DNA of 8,020 bases from Planctomycetota bacterium (GCA_011524785.1 WTJQ01000002.1:1-8020); one strand, 5' to 3'. Positions 1 to 6,720 are shown, counted from the first letter of the stretch. Numbers and translations are program-made. Notes: generated from the letters alone by a model not told the origin.

Positions 1-124
1 GCACGGGCAGCCCCTCGAGGAGGCGGTAGCGGCCCCGCGCGTGCACCAGCAGTGGCGCCCCGAAGGGACGGCCACCGAGGCGGCCCTGGAGGGTGGGGTC
101 CGCGAGGCCCTCGTCGCGACCCAT
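1..124 (-). CDS. N-terminal fragment of an unrecognised protein, cut by the left window edge
   Basis: Reading leftward from an ATG at 122-124, the frame stays open to the window edge and gives 41 residues that begin MGRDEGLADPTLQGRLGG and end with a basic/hydrophobic stretch (VHARGRYRLLEGLPV). A purine-rich GAAGGGG lies about six bases upstream on the minus strand and is a reasonable ribosome binding site, which is why this start was chosen. The same frame is open all the way back to the stop codon at 449, so a longer product beginning at a GTG (173-175 or 128-130) cannot be excluded. I do not recognise the family. The gene lies downstream of the terminator at 391-424, so it is probably transcribed separately from the zinc-ribbon pair. 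Confidence 0.5.
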   Translation of the reverse strand, partial: MGRDEGLADPTLQGRLGGRPFGAPLLVHARGRYRLLEGLPV

Positions 125-390
125 GGCCACCCCCTTCGCAGTGGTTCGGCCGCCGGCCTGGTTCAGGCGATCCACGTGGACGGAGAGGGCACCCCGACGG
201 GCGCCAGCGACCCGCGCAGCGACGGCGCGGTCGGCGTCACGGGCGCAGGCATCGTGTCCTCGGATGGCTGACGGCTCTGCTGTTCGTTCCAACGGCACGC
301 AGCAGGCCCCATCGGGCTGATGGACGGTCGTCGGGTCGGTGCAGAGGGTGGGTCGAAGGCGGTGCGACGATGAGCCGGAGGCGGTGCAAG
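125..390. other. Gene-poor gap between a terminator and the left-edge gene
   Basis: No convincing gene is seen here. On the minus strand the frame of the left-edge gene remains open through the whole gap, and a second frame holds a 29-residue ORF (163-252) with an ATG and a GAGG five bases upstream. In very GC-rich DNA both can arise by chance. The gap should hold the promoter of the left-edge gene on the minus strand, but I found no pair of hexamers good enough to call. Confidence 0.5.
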
Positions 391-424
391 GAAAGGGCCC
401 CCCCGGCTCGTGCCGGGGGGGCCC
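391..424 (-). terminator. Strong intrinsic terminator after the zinc-ribbon gene pair
   Basis: A perfect 13-base-pair stem (395-407 with 412-424) encloses a four-base loop. The arms are GGGCCCCCCCGGC and its complement. Read on the minus strand, the stem is followed by TTTCCTT, a short T-rich tail. It begins 25 bases after the stop codon of the 449-1918 gene. There is no T tract on the plus-strand side, so it should act mainly on minus-strand transcripts. Confidence 0.8.
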
Positions 425-448
425 TGAAGAAGCGCTGAGCGCAGGCGA

Positions 449-1918
449 TCAGAAGTCGAGGTCGTCGAGGGCGTCGTCCAGGGCGCCGTCGTCCTCGGCG
501 GGCTCGTCGGCCTTCTTCTTCTCCTCGATCTTGGCGTAGCGCTCGAAGTAGCCCGGCTCGCGGAGTTCGCGGGCCCAGACGTTGTTGTAGAGCAGGTCCA
601 CGCAGCGGGTGTTCTGGATCGCCGTCTTGTTCGGCTCCTCGCGGTAGCTGTGGTACCAGCCCACGTTGCGGCCGTTGGCGATGTTCTGGAGGCTCCGCTG
701 GCAGACGTCGCCGGCCTGGTTGCCGTCCTTGGTCGAGTAGTCCAGCGTGAGCATCACGTTCACGATGGCCGGGAAGGCGGGCTTGCCCTTCTTCTCGAGC
801 GCGATGGCGGCGCGGTTGCCCGCGGCCCCCGCGTCCGGGTCGATCATCGTGCGGGCCAGGTCCATGATCTCCTCCCACTCGTCGGGGCTGGTGCCCGGCG
901 GGGTCTCGAACATGGCGTAGGTCGCGATCTGCGGCTCGGCCGGGTCCTTGGGGTCGTAGAGCTCGTCCGGGTACTTGGCAGCCGTCTTGGGCTGACGCGA
1001 GAGCATGAAGACCTTGTAGCGGCCGGTCGCGGCGTTGCGCGGCGGCTCGGTCGCCGGGCCCTCGGGCTCCTCCGGAGCGGTCTCCTCGGGTGCGGCGGCC
1101 TCCGCCGCGCCGTCACCGGCAGGGGCGGGCTCGCTTGCGGGCGCTGCGGCCTCCGGCTCGGAGGGCGCCGCAGGCGCGGCCTCGGGCTCGGTGGAGCCGG
1201 CGGCCTCGGGCGCGGTGGTGCCTTCGGCCCCGGCCTCAGGCGCTGCGTCGGCCATCGCGGTCTTGTTCTCCACGATCTCCTCCTCAGCCTTGTTCATGAG
1301 GAAGAACCAGCCGGCGATCGCGATCACGACCGCGCCCAGGCTGCCCCACAGGAGGGCGGGGTTGCCCTGCTTCTGCTGGCGCCGGCCGCGGGCCGGACGG
1401 CCCTCGTCCTCGCCCTCTCCGCCGCGGCCGCGGCGCGAGGAGGCTCCTCCGCGCCGGGCTCCGGAGGCGGCGCTCCCGCGCGTGGTCCGGCTCCCGCCGG
1501 CGGCGGGCTTGGCGGCCCCCGCGGGCATACGGCTCGCCGGCTTGCTGGCGGCCTTCTTGGGGGCGGCCTTCTTGGCCGCGGGCTTGGCGGGCGCCTCGCC
1601 CTCGGCCGCCTCCGCCTTGCGGCGCGCCATGAGCTGCTCCTTCATCGAGGGGCCCTCGCGCCGCTTGCGCGGAGCCTCCTCACCGGCCTCAGCGACCTTC
1701 TTGGGCGGGGCCTGCGCGGGGCGCTTGGCCGCCGTGGGCTTCTTGGCGGGGACCGGCTCGGGCTTGGGCTGGGCCGGCGCGGGGGGCTCGGCGGTCTCGA
1801 CCGGACCGACCGCGACGACGCCGCCGCACTGCTTGCACTTGGCCTTGTCGGCCGCGAACGTCTCGGGGAGCTTGTACTGGGCGCCGCAGTCGCCGCAGAT
1901 GCCCTTGCGGAATTTCAT
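449..1918 (-). CDS. Membrane-anchored zinc-ribbon protein with charge-segregated linkers and a HEAT-like C-terminal domain
   Basis: A 489-residue protein of unknown function. Residues 1-31 form a four-cysteine zinc ribbon (C8, C11, C28, C31) resembling MJ0042-type ribbons. Residues 40-185 are rich in Ala, Pro, Lys and Arg, including a histone-H1-like AKKAAPKKAA run. One membrane helix follows at about 187-207 (ALLWGSLGAVVIAIAGWFFL), then an acidic Ala/Pro/Glu linker at about 212-298. The C-terminal domain (about 300-460) carries DPDA at 360-363 and GKPAFP at 378-383, like a single HEAT-type helical repeat. The tail is acidic (DDALDDLDF). By the positive-inside rule the ribbon should be cytoplasmic and the C-terminal domain outside. 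ATG 1918 was chosen because the ribbon begins at once and GAGG lies seven bases upstream; an upstream in-frame start would overlap the previous gene. It lies 37 bases after the gene at 1956-3242, which has the same architecture, and is followed by a strong terminator. The role is not known. Confidence 0.9.
   Translation of the reverse strand: MKFRKGICGDCGAQYKLPETFAADKAKCKQCGGVVAVGPVETAEPPAPAQPKPEPVPAKKPTAAKRPAQAPPKKVAEAGEEAPRKRREGPSMKEQLMARRKAEAAEGEAPAKPAAKKAAPKKAASKPASRMPAGAAKPAAGGSRTTRGSAASGARRGGASSRRGRGGEGEDEGRPARGRRQQKQGNPALLWGSLGAVVIAIAGWFFLMNKAEEEIVENKTAMADAAPEAGAEGTTAPEAAGSTEPEAAPAAPSEPEAAAPASEPAPAGDGAAEAAAPEETAPEEPEGPATEPPRNAATGRYKVFMLSRQPKTAAKYPDELYDPKDPAEPQIATYAMFETPPGTSPDEWEEIMDLARTMIDPDAGAAGNRAAIALEKKGKPAFPAIVNVMLTLDYSTKDGNQAGDVCQRSLQNIANGRNVGWYHSYREEPNKTAIQNTRCVDLLYNNVWARELREPGYFERYAKIEEKKKADEPAEDDGALDDALDDLDF
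1025..1285 (-). repeat. Low-complexity Ala/Pro/Glu-rich coding tract
   Basis: Residues 212-298 of the zinc-ribbon protein consist mostly of irregular units such as PEAA, SEPEAA and APEE. The segment is almost free of basic residues and follows the membrane helix, so it is probably an extended spacer on the outer side of the membrane. The DNA repeats are imperfect and give no sign of a recent tandem expansion. Confidence 0.7.
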
Positions 1919-1955
1919 GGGAGTGCCTCGGGGGGGAGAAGGGTGATCGTGGTGG

Positions 1956-3242
1956 TCAGCGGCCGCCACCCTGGCGGGCACGCTCGAAGTCGCGGCGCTC
2001 GCGCTCGTTGCGCGGCTTGAAGTCGGGGTCGTCGAGGAACGGGTCGTCGGCGGTGTCCTTGCGCCCCTCGAAGCGGCGGTAGCGCCGGTCGTACCAGCCG
2101 AACCACTGCTTGAGGCCGGCGTCCTGCCGCTCCTTGGTCGTGCCCATGGCCTCGTGGGCCTGGAACAGGGACTGGTAGCCCGTGATGTCGCGCAGGGTCA
2201 GGTGCACGAGGTTCAGCGCGCTGGCGTTCTCGAGCGAATCGAGGGGGATCGTGGCGAGCTGCGTCAGGAGCGGGGCGATGGCCGGCTTGCCGATCTCCTT
2301 GAGCTCCTGCTGGATGGAGAAGGTCTTGGTGGCGTCGGGGTCCACCAGCTTCGCGACCAGGCCGTCGATGCGCTTGCGCAGGTCCGCCGGCACGTCGTCG
2401 TCGTAGGGGATCGGACGGATCCGGCCCTCGAGCACGACGGAGCCGTCGGAGAGGGTCTTCTTCTCGACCTTCTTGGTCCGGCGCTGCTGGATCTTCTCGT
2501 CGGGCGAGATCCACCGCTTCCAGTCCCAGGCCTTGAGGGTCCCGTTCTCCCGCCAGAGGTGCCACTCGACGTGACGGTCGGCCTGTCCGGCGCTGGCGTC
2601 CTCGAAGGCCACCTGCACCCGGACGAGCAGACCTCCGCCCACGCCCTCGTCGTCGGACTCGACCCAGCCGTGGTAGGGCTTCCAGCCGGCGAGCAGGTCC
2701 TTGCCGGAGCCGCTCAGCATGTCCTTCGCGAGGTCACTGGCGAAGATGAGCCGATCGGTGGTGGGCAGCTGGTTCCAGGGGGTGCGCTCGGGCGCGGGCT
2801 CGCCGGCCTCGGCCGCGGCCGCCGCGAGCTCCTCGCCGATCCGCGCGTAGGCGCGCTCGGCGTGGATGCGCTGTCCCAGGCGGAAGTCGTCCCCGGCGAG
2901 GATCAGGTTGTGGATCTGGCGCACGGCCTGCACGCCCTCGCTCTCCCAGCCCATGAGGTCGACGACCTCGACCGGCTCGGGCTCCGGCTCCTCGGGCGGG
3001 GGCGGCGGCGGGGCGTCCGGCCCGGACCCCGAGCTGATGATCAGCCCGAGGACGAGCAGCACCGCGACGACGATGCCGCCGACCATCACGTTGGAGTTGT
3101 CGGCCTGCTTGCCCCCGCGGGCGCGCGCCCCCTTGGGCCGTGCCACGTAGACCTTGCTGCAGGAGCTGCAGCGGACCTTGGCTCCCTCCTTGCTGTCGGG
3201 GAGGTTCGCCTGGGCCTTGCAGGAGGGGCACTGGATGATCAT
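1956..3242 (-). CDS. Membrane-anchored zinc-ribbon protein, paralogue of the downstream gene
   Basis: A 428-residue protein of unknown function. The N-terminus is a compact zinc ribbon (C5, C8, C25, C28; CPSC and CSSC), followed by a short basic segment (KGARARGGK), one membrane helix at about 52-69 (VMVGGIVVAVLLVLGLII) and a Pro/Glu spacer (75-95). A middle region (about 100-280) is helical first and then probably beta-rich (LLVRVQVAFEDAS, HVEWHLWRENGTLKAWDW), resembling a small ligand-binding or NTF2-like fold; that is a guess. The C-terminal part has DPDA at 301-304 and GKPAIAP at 318-324, then a highly charged Arg-rich end. This C-terminal part lines up with the downstream protein over more than 55 residues with one gap. 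ATG 3242 was chosen because the ribbon's MIIQCPSC start matches the family. No Shine-Dalgarno sequence is visible; a hairpin lies just upstream instead. It is probably the first gene of a two-gene operon. Confidence 0.88.
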   Translation of the reverse strand: MIIQCPSCKAQANLPDSKEGAKVRCSSCSKVYVARPKGARARGGKQADNSNVMVGGIVVAVLLVLGLIISSGSGPDAPPPPPPEEPEPEPVEVVDLMGWESEGVQAVRQIHNLILAGDDFRLGQRIHAERAYARIGEELAAAAAEAGEPAPERTPWNQLPTTDRLIFASDLAKDMLSGSGKDLLAGWKPYHGWVESDDEGVGGGLLVRVQVAFEDASAGQADRHVEWHLWRENGTLKAWDWKRWISPDEKIQQRRTKKVEKKTLSDGSVVLEGRIRPIPYDDDVPADLRKRIDGLVAKLVDPDATKTFSIQQELKEIGKPAIAPLLTQLATIPLDSLENASALNLVHLTLRDITGYQSLFQAHEAMGTTKERQDAGLKQWFGWYDRRYRRFEGRKDTADDPFLDDPDFKPRNERERRDFERARQGGGR

Positions 3243-3249
3243 GGGGGGG

Positions 3250-3266
3250 CCGAGCCAGGGGCTCGG
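3250..3266 (-). promoter_or_regulatory. Hairpin immediately upstream of the zinc-ribbon operon start codon
   Basis: CCGAGCC and GGCTCGG form a perfect seven-base-pair stem with a three-base loop. The stem ends seven bases from the ATG at 3242, where a ribosome binding site would be expected. Between stem and start there are only C residues on the minus strand, so no Shine-Dalgarno sequence is present. The hairpin is seen directly; any effect on translation is inference. Confidence 0.4.
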
Positions 3267-3275
3267 AGGGCTCAG

Positions 3276-3304
3276 AAGGTACCCCTGGCCGCGGGGGGGC
3301 GCAA
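3276..3304 (-). promoter_or_regulatory. Weak candidate promoter for the zinc-ribbon gene pair
   Basis: On the minus strand TTGCGC (3299-3304) and TACCTT (3276-3281) are separated by 17 bases. Each matches only three of six sigma-70 consensus positions. The placement between two divergent genes is right for a promoter, but chance similarity is quite possible. Confidence 0.22.
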
Positions 3305-3327
3305 TCGAGGGAGGCCCGTCCACGGGC

Positions 3328-3355
3328 TTGGAGCGGGGCGGGTCACGCCTAGGAT
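3328..3355 (+). promoter_or_regulatory. Candidate uvrB promoter placed for a leaderless or very short leader
   Basis: TTGGAG (3328-3333) and TAGGAT (3350-3355) are 16 bases apart and each matches four of six sigma-70 consensus positions. The downstream hexamer ends six bases before the uvrB ATG, so transcription would begin at or next to the start codon. The same bases also contain AGGA (3351-3354), seven bases before the ATG, which could instead be a Shine-Dalgarno sequence on a longer transcript. The two readings exclude each other. No LexA-type SOS operator was recognised. Confidence 0.35.
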
Positions 3356-3361
3356 GCCGGG

Positions 3362-5380
3362 ATGAGCGACTCGCCGTTCCGCCTCGTGACGCCGCATCAG
3401 CCGACCGGGCACCAGCCCGAGGCGATCGCGAGCCTGGTGGACGGTCTCCAGCGAGGTGCCCCGCACCAGACGCTGCTGGGCATCACGGGCTCCGGGAAGA
3501 CCTTCACGATGGCCAAGGTCATCGAGGGGGTGGGCCGCCCGGCCCTCGTGCTCTCGCCGAACAAGACCCTGGCGGCCCAGCTGTACGCGGAGTTCAAGGA
3601 GCTCTTCCCGCACAACGCAGTCGAGTACTTCGTCAGCTACTACGACTACTACCAGCCGGAGGCCTACGTCCCCTCGACGGACACCTTCATCGAGAAGGAC
3701 GCCAGCCGGAACGAGAACATCGAGCGCCTGCGGAACTCGGCCACGCGCTCGCTGCTGGACCGGCGCGACGTGATCCTCGTCGCCTCCGTGTCCTGCATCT
3801 ACGGCCTGGGCTCGCCGTCCAACTACTCGCGGATGGCCATCACCATCGAGCGCGGAGCGACCCTGGAGCGCGACGACCTCCTGCGGCAGCTCACGCAGAT
3901 GCAGTACGCCCGCAACAACCTCGACTTCCGGCGCGGGGCCTTCCGGGTTCGCGGGGACGTCGTGGAGGTCTTCCCCGCCTACGAGGAGGACCGCGTCCTG
4001 CGCTTCGAGTTCTTCGGGGACGAGGTCGAGGCCATCACCGAGGTGAACCCGCTGCTGGGCGAGATCCTCGGGGACCTCGAGAAGGCCACGCTGTACCCGG
4101 CGAATCACTACGTGACCCCGATGGAGCGGCTCGAGCGGGCGATCCCTCTGATCGGGGAGGAGCTCGAGGAGCGGCTGGAGACGCTGCGCGGCGAGAAGAA
4201 GCTGCTCGAGGCCCAGCGGCTGGAGCAGCGCACGCGCCACGACCTGGAGCTGCTGCGAACGACGGGCGTGTGCTCGGGGATCGAGAACTACTCGCGGTTC
4301 ATGGACGGCCGCGAGGCGGGGCAGCCTCCGTTCACCCTGCTGAACTACTTCCCCGACGACTGGGTGCTCTTCGTGGACGAGAGCCACGTCTCGGTGCCGC
4401 AGGTCGGGGCCATGTTCAAGGGCGACCGCTCGCGGAAGGAGACCCTCGTGGGGCACGGCTTCCGGCTCCCGAGCGCCCTCGACAACCGGCCCCTGCGCTT
4501 CGAGGAGTTCGAGAAGCTGGTCAAGCAGGCGGTCTTCGTGTCGGCGACCCCGGGCGGGTACGAGATGGACCACTCGGAGGGGGAGGTGGTCGAGCAGCTC
4601 GTCCGTCCGACCGGGCTGCTGGACCCCGAGATCGAGGTGCGTCCCGCCACCACTCAGGTCGACGACCTGCTCCACGAGATCCGCGGGGTGACCAAGGCGG
4701 GCTGGCGGACCCTCGTCACGACCCTGACCAAGCGCTCCGCGGAGGAGCTGACCACCTACTTCACCGAGCTCGGTGTCCGCGTGAGGTGGCTGCACTCGGA
4801 GGTCGACGCGATCGAGCGCACCGCGATCCTGCGCGACCTGCGCCTCGGGGAGTTCGACGTCCTCGTCGGGATCAACCTGCTGCGGGAGGGCCTCGACCTG
4901 CCGGAGGTCGCCCTGGTTGCTGTCCTGGACGCCGACAAGGAGGGGTTCCTGCGGGCCCGTACCAGCCTGGTTCAGACCTGCGGTCGCGCGGCGCGGAACG
5001 CGGACGGCCGGGTGCTGTTCTACGCGGACCGCATCACGGACTCGATGCGCGCGTGCATGGACGAGGTGAGTCGCAGGCGGGAGATCCAGGTGGCCTGGAA
5101 CGAGGAGCGTGGCATCACCCCTCAGACGGTCATCAAGCCGGTGCGGGAGTCGCTCGAGGCGCTCTACGAGATGGACTACGCCGACATCCCGGAGGTCGCC
5201 GAGCGCCCGAAGGTGAAGGACGACGACGACCCGCGGGGTTGGGACCGCCCCCGGCTCGAGGCCGAGCTCGAGCGGGTGCGGGGCGCGATGCTGGAGGCCG
5301 CGGGGGAGCTCCGCTTCGAGGACGCGGCGCGCATGCGCGACCGGCTCAAGGAGCTGGAGGCCGCCCACCTCGTGAGCTGA
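3362..5380 (+). CDS. uvrB: UvrABC excision nuclease subunit B (DNA damage-recognition helicase)
   Basis: UvrB receives damaged DNA from UvrA, verifies the lesion using ATP, and recruits UvrC for dual incision in cytoplasmic nucleotide excision repair. The 672 residues match the normal length (E. coli has about 673). Seen in order: N-terminal Q-motif region (PTGHQP, 14-19), Walker A GITGSGKT (40-47, Lys46), the damage-probing beta-hairpin region [12 protein letters not shown] (93-104), LNYFPDDW before DESH (339-342, Walker B), [13 protein letters not shown], the helicase half with [10 protein letters not shown], motif VI GRAARN (541-546), GITPQ, and a C-terminal UVR domain (about 629-668, [11 protein letters not shown]) that binds UvrC. 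The start matches family alignments. Unusual residues are His17 where most UvrB proteins have Asp (GDQP), and QTCGRAARN where QTIGRAARN is usual; the catalytic residues are intact. No other uvr gene is nearby. The next gene is convergent. Confidence 0.99.
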   Translation: MSDSPFRLVTPHQPTGHQPEAIASLVDGLQRGAPHQTLLGITGSGKTFTMAKVIEGVGRPALVLSPNKTLAAQLYAEFKELFPHNAVEYFVSYYDYYQPEAYVPSTDTFIEKDASRNENIERLRNSATRSLLDRRDVILVASVSCIYGLGSPSNYSRMAITIERGATLERDDLLRQLTQMQYARNNLDFRRGAFRVRGDVVEVFPAYEEDRVLRFEFFGDEVEAITEVNPLLGEILGDLEKATLYPANHYVTPMERLERAIPLIGEELEERLETLRGEKKLLEAQRLEQRTRHDLELLRTTGVCSGIENYSRFMDGREAGQPPFTLLNYFPDDWVLFVDESHVSVPQVGAMFKGDRSRKETLVGHGFRLPSALDNRPLRFEEFEKLVKQAVFVSATPGGYEMDHSEGEVVEQLVRPTGLLDPEIEVRPATTQVDDLLHEIRGVTKAGWRTLVTTLTKRSAEELTTYFTELGVRVRWLHSEVDAIERTAILRDLRLGEFDVLVGINLLREGLDLPEVALVAVLDADKEGFLRARTSLVQTCGRAARNADGRVLFYADRITDSMRACMDEVSRRREIQVAWNEERGITPQTVIKPVRESLEALYEMDYADIPEVAERPKVKDDDDPRGWDRPRLEAELERVRGAMLEAAGELRFEDAARMRDRLKELEAAHLVS

Positions 5381-5398
5381 GGGGCCCCGGAGGCCTCA
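5378..5398. terminator. Imperfect inverted repeat spanning both convergent stop codons; possible shared terminator
   Basis: The outer arms TGAGG (5378-5382) and CCTCA (5394-5398) are complementary, and the interior is the GC-rich GGCCCCGGAGG. The uvrB TGA is the first three bases and the TGA of the opposing gene is the complement of the last three. Allowing a two-base bulge, the stem extends to seven pairs. There is no T tract on either side, so termination activity is uncertain. Confidence 0.3.
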
Positions 5399-6379
5399 GT
5401 CGTTGCCCCAGAAGCCGCGATCGGAGTGGTAGCCGACGCCCGCGGTCCCCTGGAGCGCCCGCGCCCAGTAGAGCGACCAGGTGTCGCTGCGCGTGGAGTA
5501 CCTCAGCTTGCTCAGGAGCAGGGGCTGGTACTCGGCGGCGAACTGCTCCTGGGACGGCCAGCTGCCGGTGCGCTCGCGGGCGTCCTCGGCCCAGGCCTCG
5601 ACCGCGCGCGCCTCGCGGGCGAAGAGCTGCTCCTCGATGGTGAAGGGGAGGTCGAGCAGGAGCATCAGCCCCGCCGCGCCCAGGACGATGCGGCGGCGCT
5701 GGGCGCGCTGCTGGACCAGCGAGAGCACGAGGCCGGCCGCGGCCAGCGCCGCGAGGGCCGCGATGTGCTCGCGCTCGAGGAGGGGCTCGTCGGGCTCCTG
5801 GGGCTCGAGGGCGGTCGCGCCCTCCACGAGGAGGGCCTCCTCCACGGCCACCGCGCCCAGCTCGTGGGTCACCGCGCTGTGGCTGCCCGCGTTGAGCAGG
5901 AAGGCACCGAGCACCACCAGGGCGACGGCGTTCGCGGTGCTGTAGAGGGCGTTCCAGCGCCAGACGATGCCGGGCCAGAGCAGGAGGGTCGGGGGCAGGC
6001 CCAGGCCGACGAAGAAGAAGAAGGTCCCGAAGCGGTCGCCCCAGTCCCACGAGCGGACCGCGCACGCGATCAGGGCGAACCAGCCGCCCGTCAGGATCGC
6101 CGCGGCCCGACGGGCGTGCAGCATCCAGCGGTCCGGCAGCTCCGGGGGGAGGGGGCCGCGCATGGCGGCAGCGAGCACCTGCGGGTCGCCGAGGTCCTCC
6201 AGCGCGCGGGTCCAGGCCGCGTCCTCGAGCTCGCCCGCGGCCACGAGGTTGGCGACGGCGGCCTCGAGGTCGCTCTCGACCTCGGCCAGGACCTCCGCGC
6301 TCCGGCGACCGGGGCCGCCCAGGGCCGACTCCAGCGCGTCGAGGAAGGTCGCGGCCCGCGGGTGGGGATGATCAGCCAC
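5396..6379 (-). CDS. Polytopic membrane protein with HAAS-like N-terminal domain, partner of PadR
   Basis: 327 residues from a GTG start. AGGAGG lies six bases upstream (6386-6391), an ideal Shine-Dalgarno, and the start overlaps the end of padR by eight bases, so translation is probably coupled. Residues 1-75 are helical with the pattern of a HAAS/DUF1700 domain (FLDALESAL, EVLAEVESDLEAAV, ALEDLGDPQVLAAAM); this domain is known to occur in genes next to PadR regulators. About five hydrophobic segments follow (92-109, 117-138, 147-164, 204-223, 231-245). The C-terminal 80 residues are soluble and Trp/Tyr/Ser rich: ERTGSWPSQEQF, YSTRSDTWSLYW and GVGYHSDRGFWGND, a layout that recalls pilin-like or secreted sensor-like domains (G-x-W/Y-P near the start and Y-x-S-x-x-G-x-W at the end). 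The biochemical function is not known; a PadR-controlled membrane stress or signalling protein is the most reasonable inference. Confidence 0.85.
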   Translation of the reverse strand: MADHPHPRAATFLDALESALGGPGRRSAEVLAEVESDLEAAVANLVAAGELEDAAWTRALEDLGDPQVLAAAMRGPLPPELPDRWMLHARRAAAILTGGWFALIACAVRSWDWGDRFGTFFFFVGLGLPPTLLLWPGIVWRWNALYSTANAVALVVLGAFLLNAGSHSAVTHELGAVAVEEALLVEGATALEPQEPDEPLLEREHIAALAALAAAGLVLSLVQQRAQRRRIVLGAAGLMLLLDLPFTIEEQLFAREARAVEAWAEDARERTGSWPSQEQFAAEYQPLLLSKLRYSTRSDTWSLYWARALQGTAGVGYHSDRGFWGND

Positions 6380-6716
6380 GGCCGGCCTCCTGGAGCAGGG
6401 CCTCGACGGCCTCCTGGAGGCGACGCCACTCGGCGGCCTTGGCGCGCTGGGCGCGCCGCCCGTCGCGAGTGATGCGGTAGGTCTTGCGGCGCTTCGCCCC
6501 CTCGGGCTCGACCCACTGGGCCTCGATCCAGCCCTCGCGCTCCAGCCGGTAGAGGAGCGGGTAGAGGGTGCCCTGCTTGAACTGGAAGCCGCCGTTCCCG
6601 CGCTCCTCCAGGGTGGTGAGGATCTCGTACCCGTACATGGGGCGCGGGATCAGGATCGTCAGCAGCACGAGCTCGGCGCAGCCACGGACCAGTTCGGGCG
6701 GGAAGGCGTTGGCCAT
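6372..6716 (-). CDS. PadR-family winged-helix transcriptional repressor
   Basis: 114 residues, the size of the short PadR class (a winged-helix domain plus one C-terminal helix for dimerisation). Typical features are LVRGCAELVLLTIL near the start, the YGYEIL segment at 28-33, and the recognition helix and wing FKQGTLYPLLYRLEREGWIEAQW, followed by RRKTYRITRDGRR. PadR proteins are usually repressors that respond to small molecules or stress and often repress their own operon. ATG 6716 is preferred over a TTG at 6725, which would add only three residues and run into the candidate operator. No clear Shine-Dalgarno precedes the ATG, so the transcript may be short-leadered or leaderless. The stop overlaps the GTG of the HAAS-like membrane protein gene. 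The effector is unknown. Confidence 0.95.
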   Translation of the reverse strand: MANAFPPELVRGCAELVLLTILIPRPMYGYEILTTLEERGNGGFQFKQGTLYPLLYRLEREGWIEAQWVEPEGAKRRKTYRITRDGRRAQRAKAAEWRRLQEAVEALLQEAGRG

Positions 6717-6720
6717 GCGT

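Noticed and set aside
237..878. Minus-strand 213-codon frame overlapping the end of the zinc-ribbon gene and the terminator
   Set aside because: It reads through the terminator stem, overlaps a better supported gene in another frame, and has an Arg/Gly/Pro composition with no domain.
3267..3361. LexA/SOS operator upstream of uvrB
   Set aside because: No CTGT-N8-ACAG or GAAC-N4-GTTC type sequence was found, so damage-induced control cannot be claimed from this window.
650..3365. Plus-strand open frames opposite the zinc-ribbon genes (650-2020, 2154-3365)
   Set aside because: The minus-strand genes have ribbons, membrane helices and matching C-terminal domains. The plus-strand frames are low-complexity Gly/Leu/Arg sequences produced by base composition.
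3272..5368. Long open frame antisense to uvrB (698 codons)
   Set aside because: It mirrors uvrB, whose motifs are unmistakable. Its translation is a Leu/Val/Arg/His-rich sequence typical of the reverse frame of GC-rich genes.
3154..5643. Plus-strand 829-codon open frame overlapping uvrB
   Set aside because: It is in a shifted frame across uvrB, is made largely of Arg, Gly, Ala and Pro, and crosses gene boundaries on both sides without any recognisable domain.
5426..6472. Plus-strand 348-codon frame opposite the HAAS-like gene and padR
   Set aside because: The PadR motifs, the overlap and the Shine-Dalgarno support the minus-strand genes. The opposing frame shows no motif and is composition-driven.
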